From positions 1 to 41,419 of the forward strand of contig JAKARZ010000015.1 of assembly GCA_021828405.1 (NCBI GenBank): DNA of 41,419 nucleotides, read 5' to 3'. Under the pieces are notes generated by a model, which searched no databases, was not told the DNA's origin, and saw only the letters and a list, made by a program, of their open reading frames with translations. This document shows positions 41,393 to 41,419 of this stretch, in pieces. How positions within the stretch are numbered: position 1 is the first letter of the stretch; the number at the start of each line of letters is the position of its first letter. A program made the translations under genes and the position numbers. The DNA is from Bacillota bacterium (GTDB lineage Bacteria > Bacillota_E > Sulfobacillia > Sulfobacillales > JAIMBI01).

Positions 41393-41419
41393 ATGGCAGT
41401 CCACACAGCCGAAGTGCTG
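41393..41419 (+). CDS. pnp: 5' end of a gene cut by the window edge, probably polynucleotide phosphorylase
   Basis: ATG 41393 follows GAGGGAGGA (41375-41383) and encodes MAVHTAEVL before the window ends. Nine residues cannot identify a family; the assignment rests on the conserved rpsO-pnp gene order and on the leader length. Confidence 0.45.

Noticed and set aside
1..41419. tRNA and rRNA genes
   Set aside because: I saw no T-loop (GGTTCGAATCC-type) with a matching acceptor stem and no rRNA-like stretch on either strand.

Overview
The window is a dense, gene-rich chromosomal segment, roughly two-thirds G+C by eye, with almost all genes on the + strand. Gene content points to a high-GC, endospore-forming member of the Bacillota: a Gram-positive-type DNA polymerase PolC, two alpha/beta-type small acid-soluble spore proteins (SASPs), a YpmA-like protein, YlxR/YlxQ between nusA and infB, NrnA, and an AI-2E/YtvI-type permease. 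GTG and TTG starts are frequent and 4-nt stop/start overlaps are common. I cannot name the species; a deep Sulfobacillus/Thermaerobacter/Symbiobacterium-like lineage is an inference.

Region 1 (1-7.1 kb) concerns SAM by-products. speD and ndk are followed by a membrane-anchored metallophosphoesterase. Then comes a tightly overlapped five-gene run: methylthio-nucleoside phosphorylase, SAH/SIH hydrolase, MTA/SAH deaminase, hotdog thioesterase, PHP-family hydrolase. Residues in the phosphorylase and hydrolase suggest both act on deaminated (inosyl) substrates, so the cluster may encode a deamination-first recycling route. A small unknown gene converges on it from the minus strand.

Region 2 (7.2-12.0 kb): a large DinG-type exonuclease-helicase with a four-cysteine set, surE, an SASP, a small TIGR04086-like membrane protein, a bidirectional terminator, and a second SASP on the minus strand.

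Region 3 (12.0-17.6 kb): a perfect palindrome and a promoter precede a YpmA-like protein, a Nudix hydrolase, a TPR lipoprotein, hflX and miaB. After miaB lies about 1.3 kb of decayed DNA holding a frameshifted, internally deleted group II intron reverse transcriptase on the minus strand.

Region 4 (17.6-32.9 kb) is the classic translation/envelope cluster rpsB-tsf-pyrH-frr-uppS-cdsA-(permease)-dxr-rseP-ispG-proS-(glycosyltransferase)-polC. It covers elongation, ribosome recycling, nucleotide supply, isoprenoid and phospholipid synthesis, and replication.

Region 5 (32.9-41.4 kb) is the nusA operon: promoter, leader terminator, nusA-ylxR-ylxQ-infB-rbfA-nrnA-truB-ribF, then rpsO with its own promoter and terminator and the first codons of a gene that is probably pnp. 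rimP, normally ahead of nusA, is absent. The ylxQ frame has no stop until about 850 nt inside infB. Several promoters share an extended -10 element (TGnTATACT, TGnTACAAT, TGnTAGAAT).
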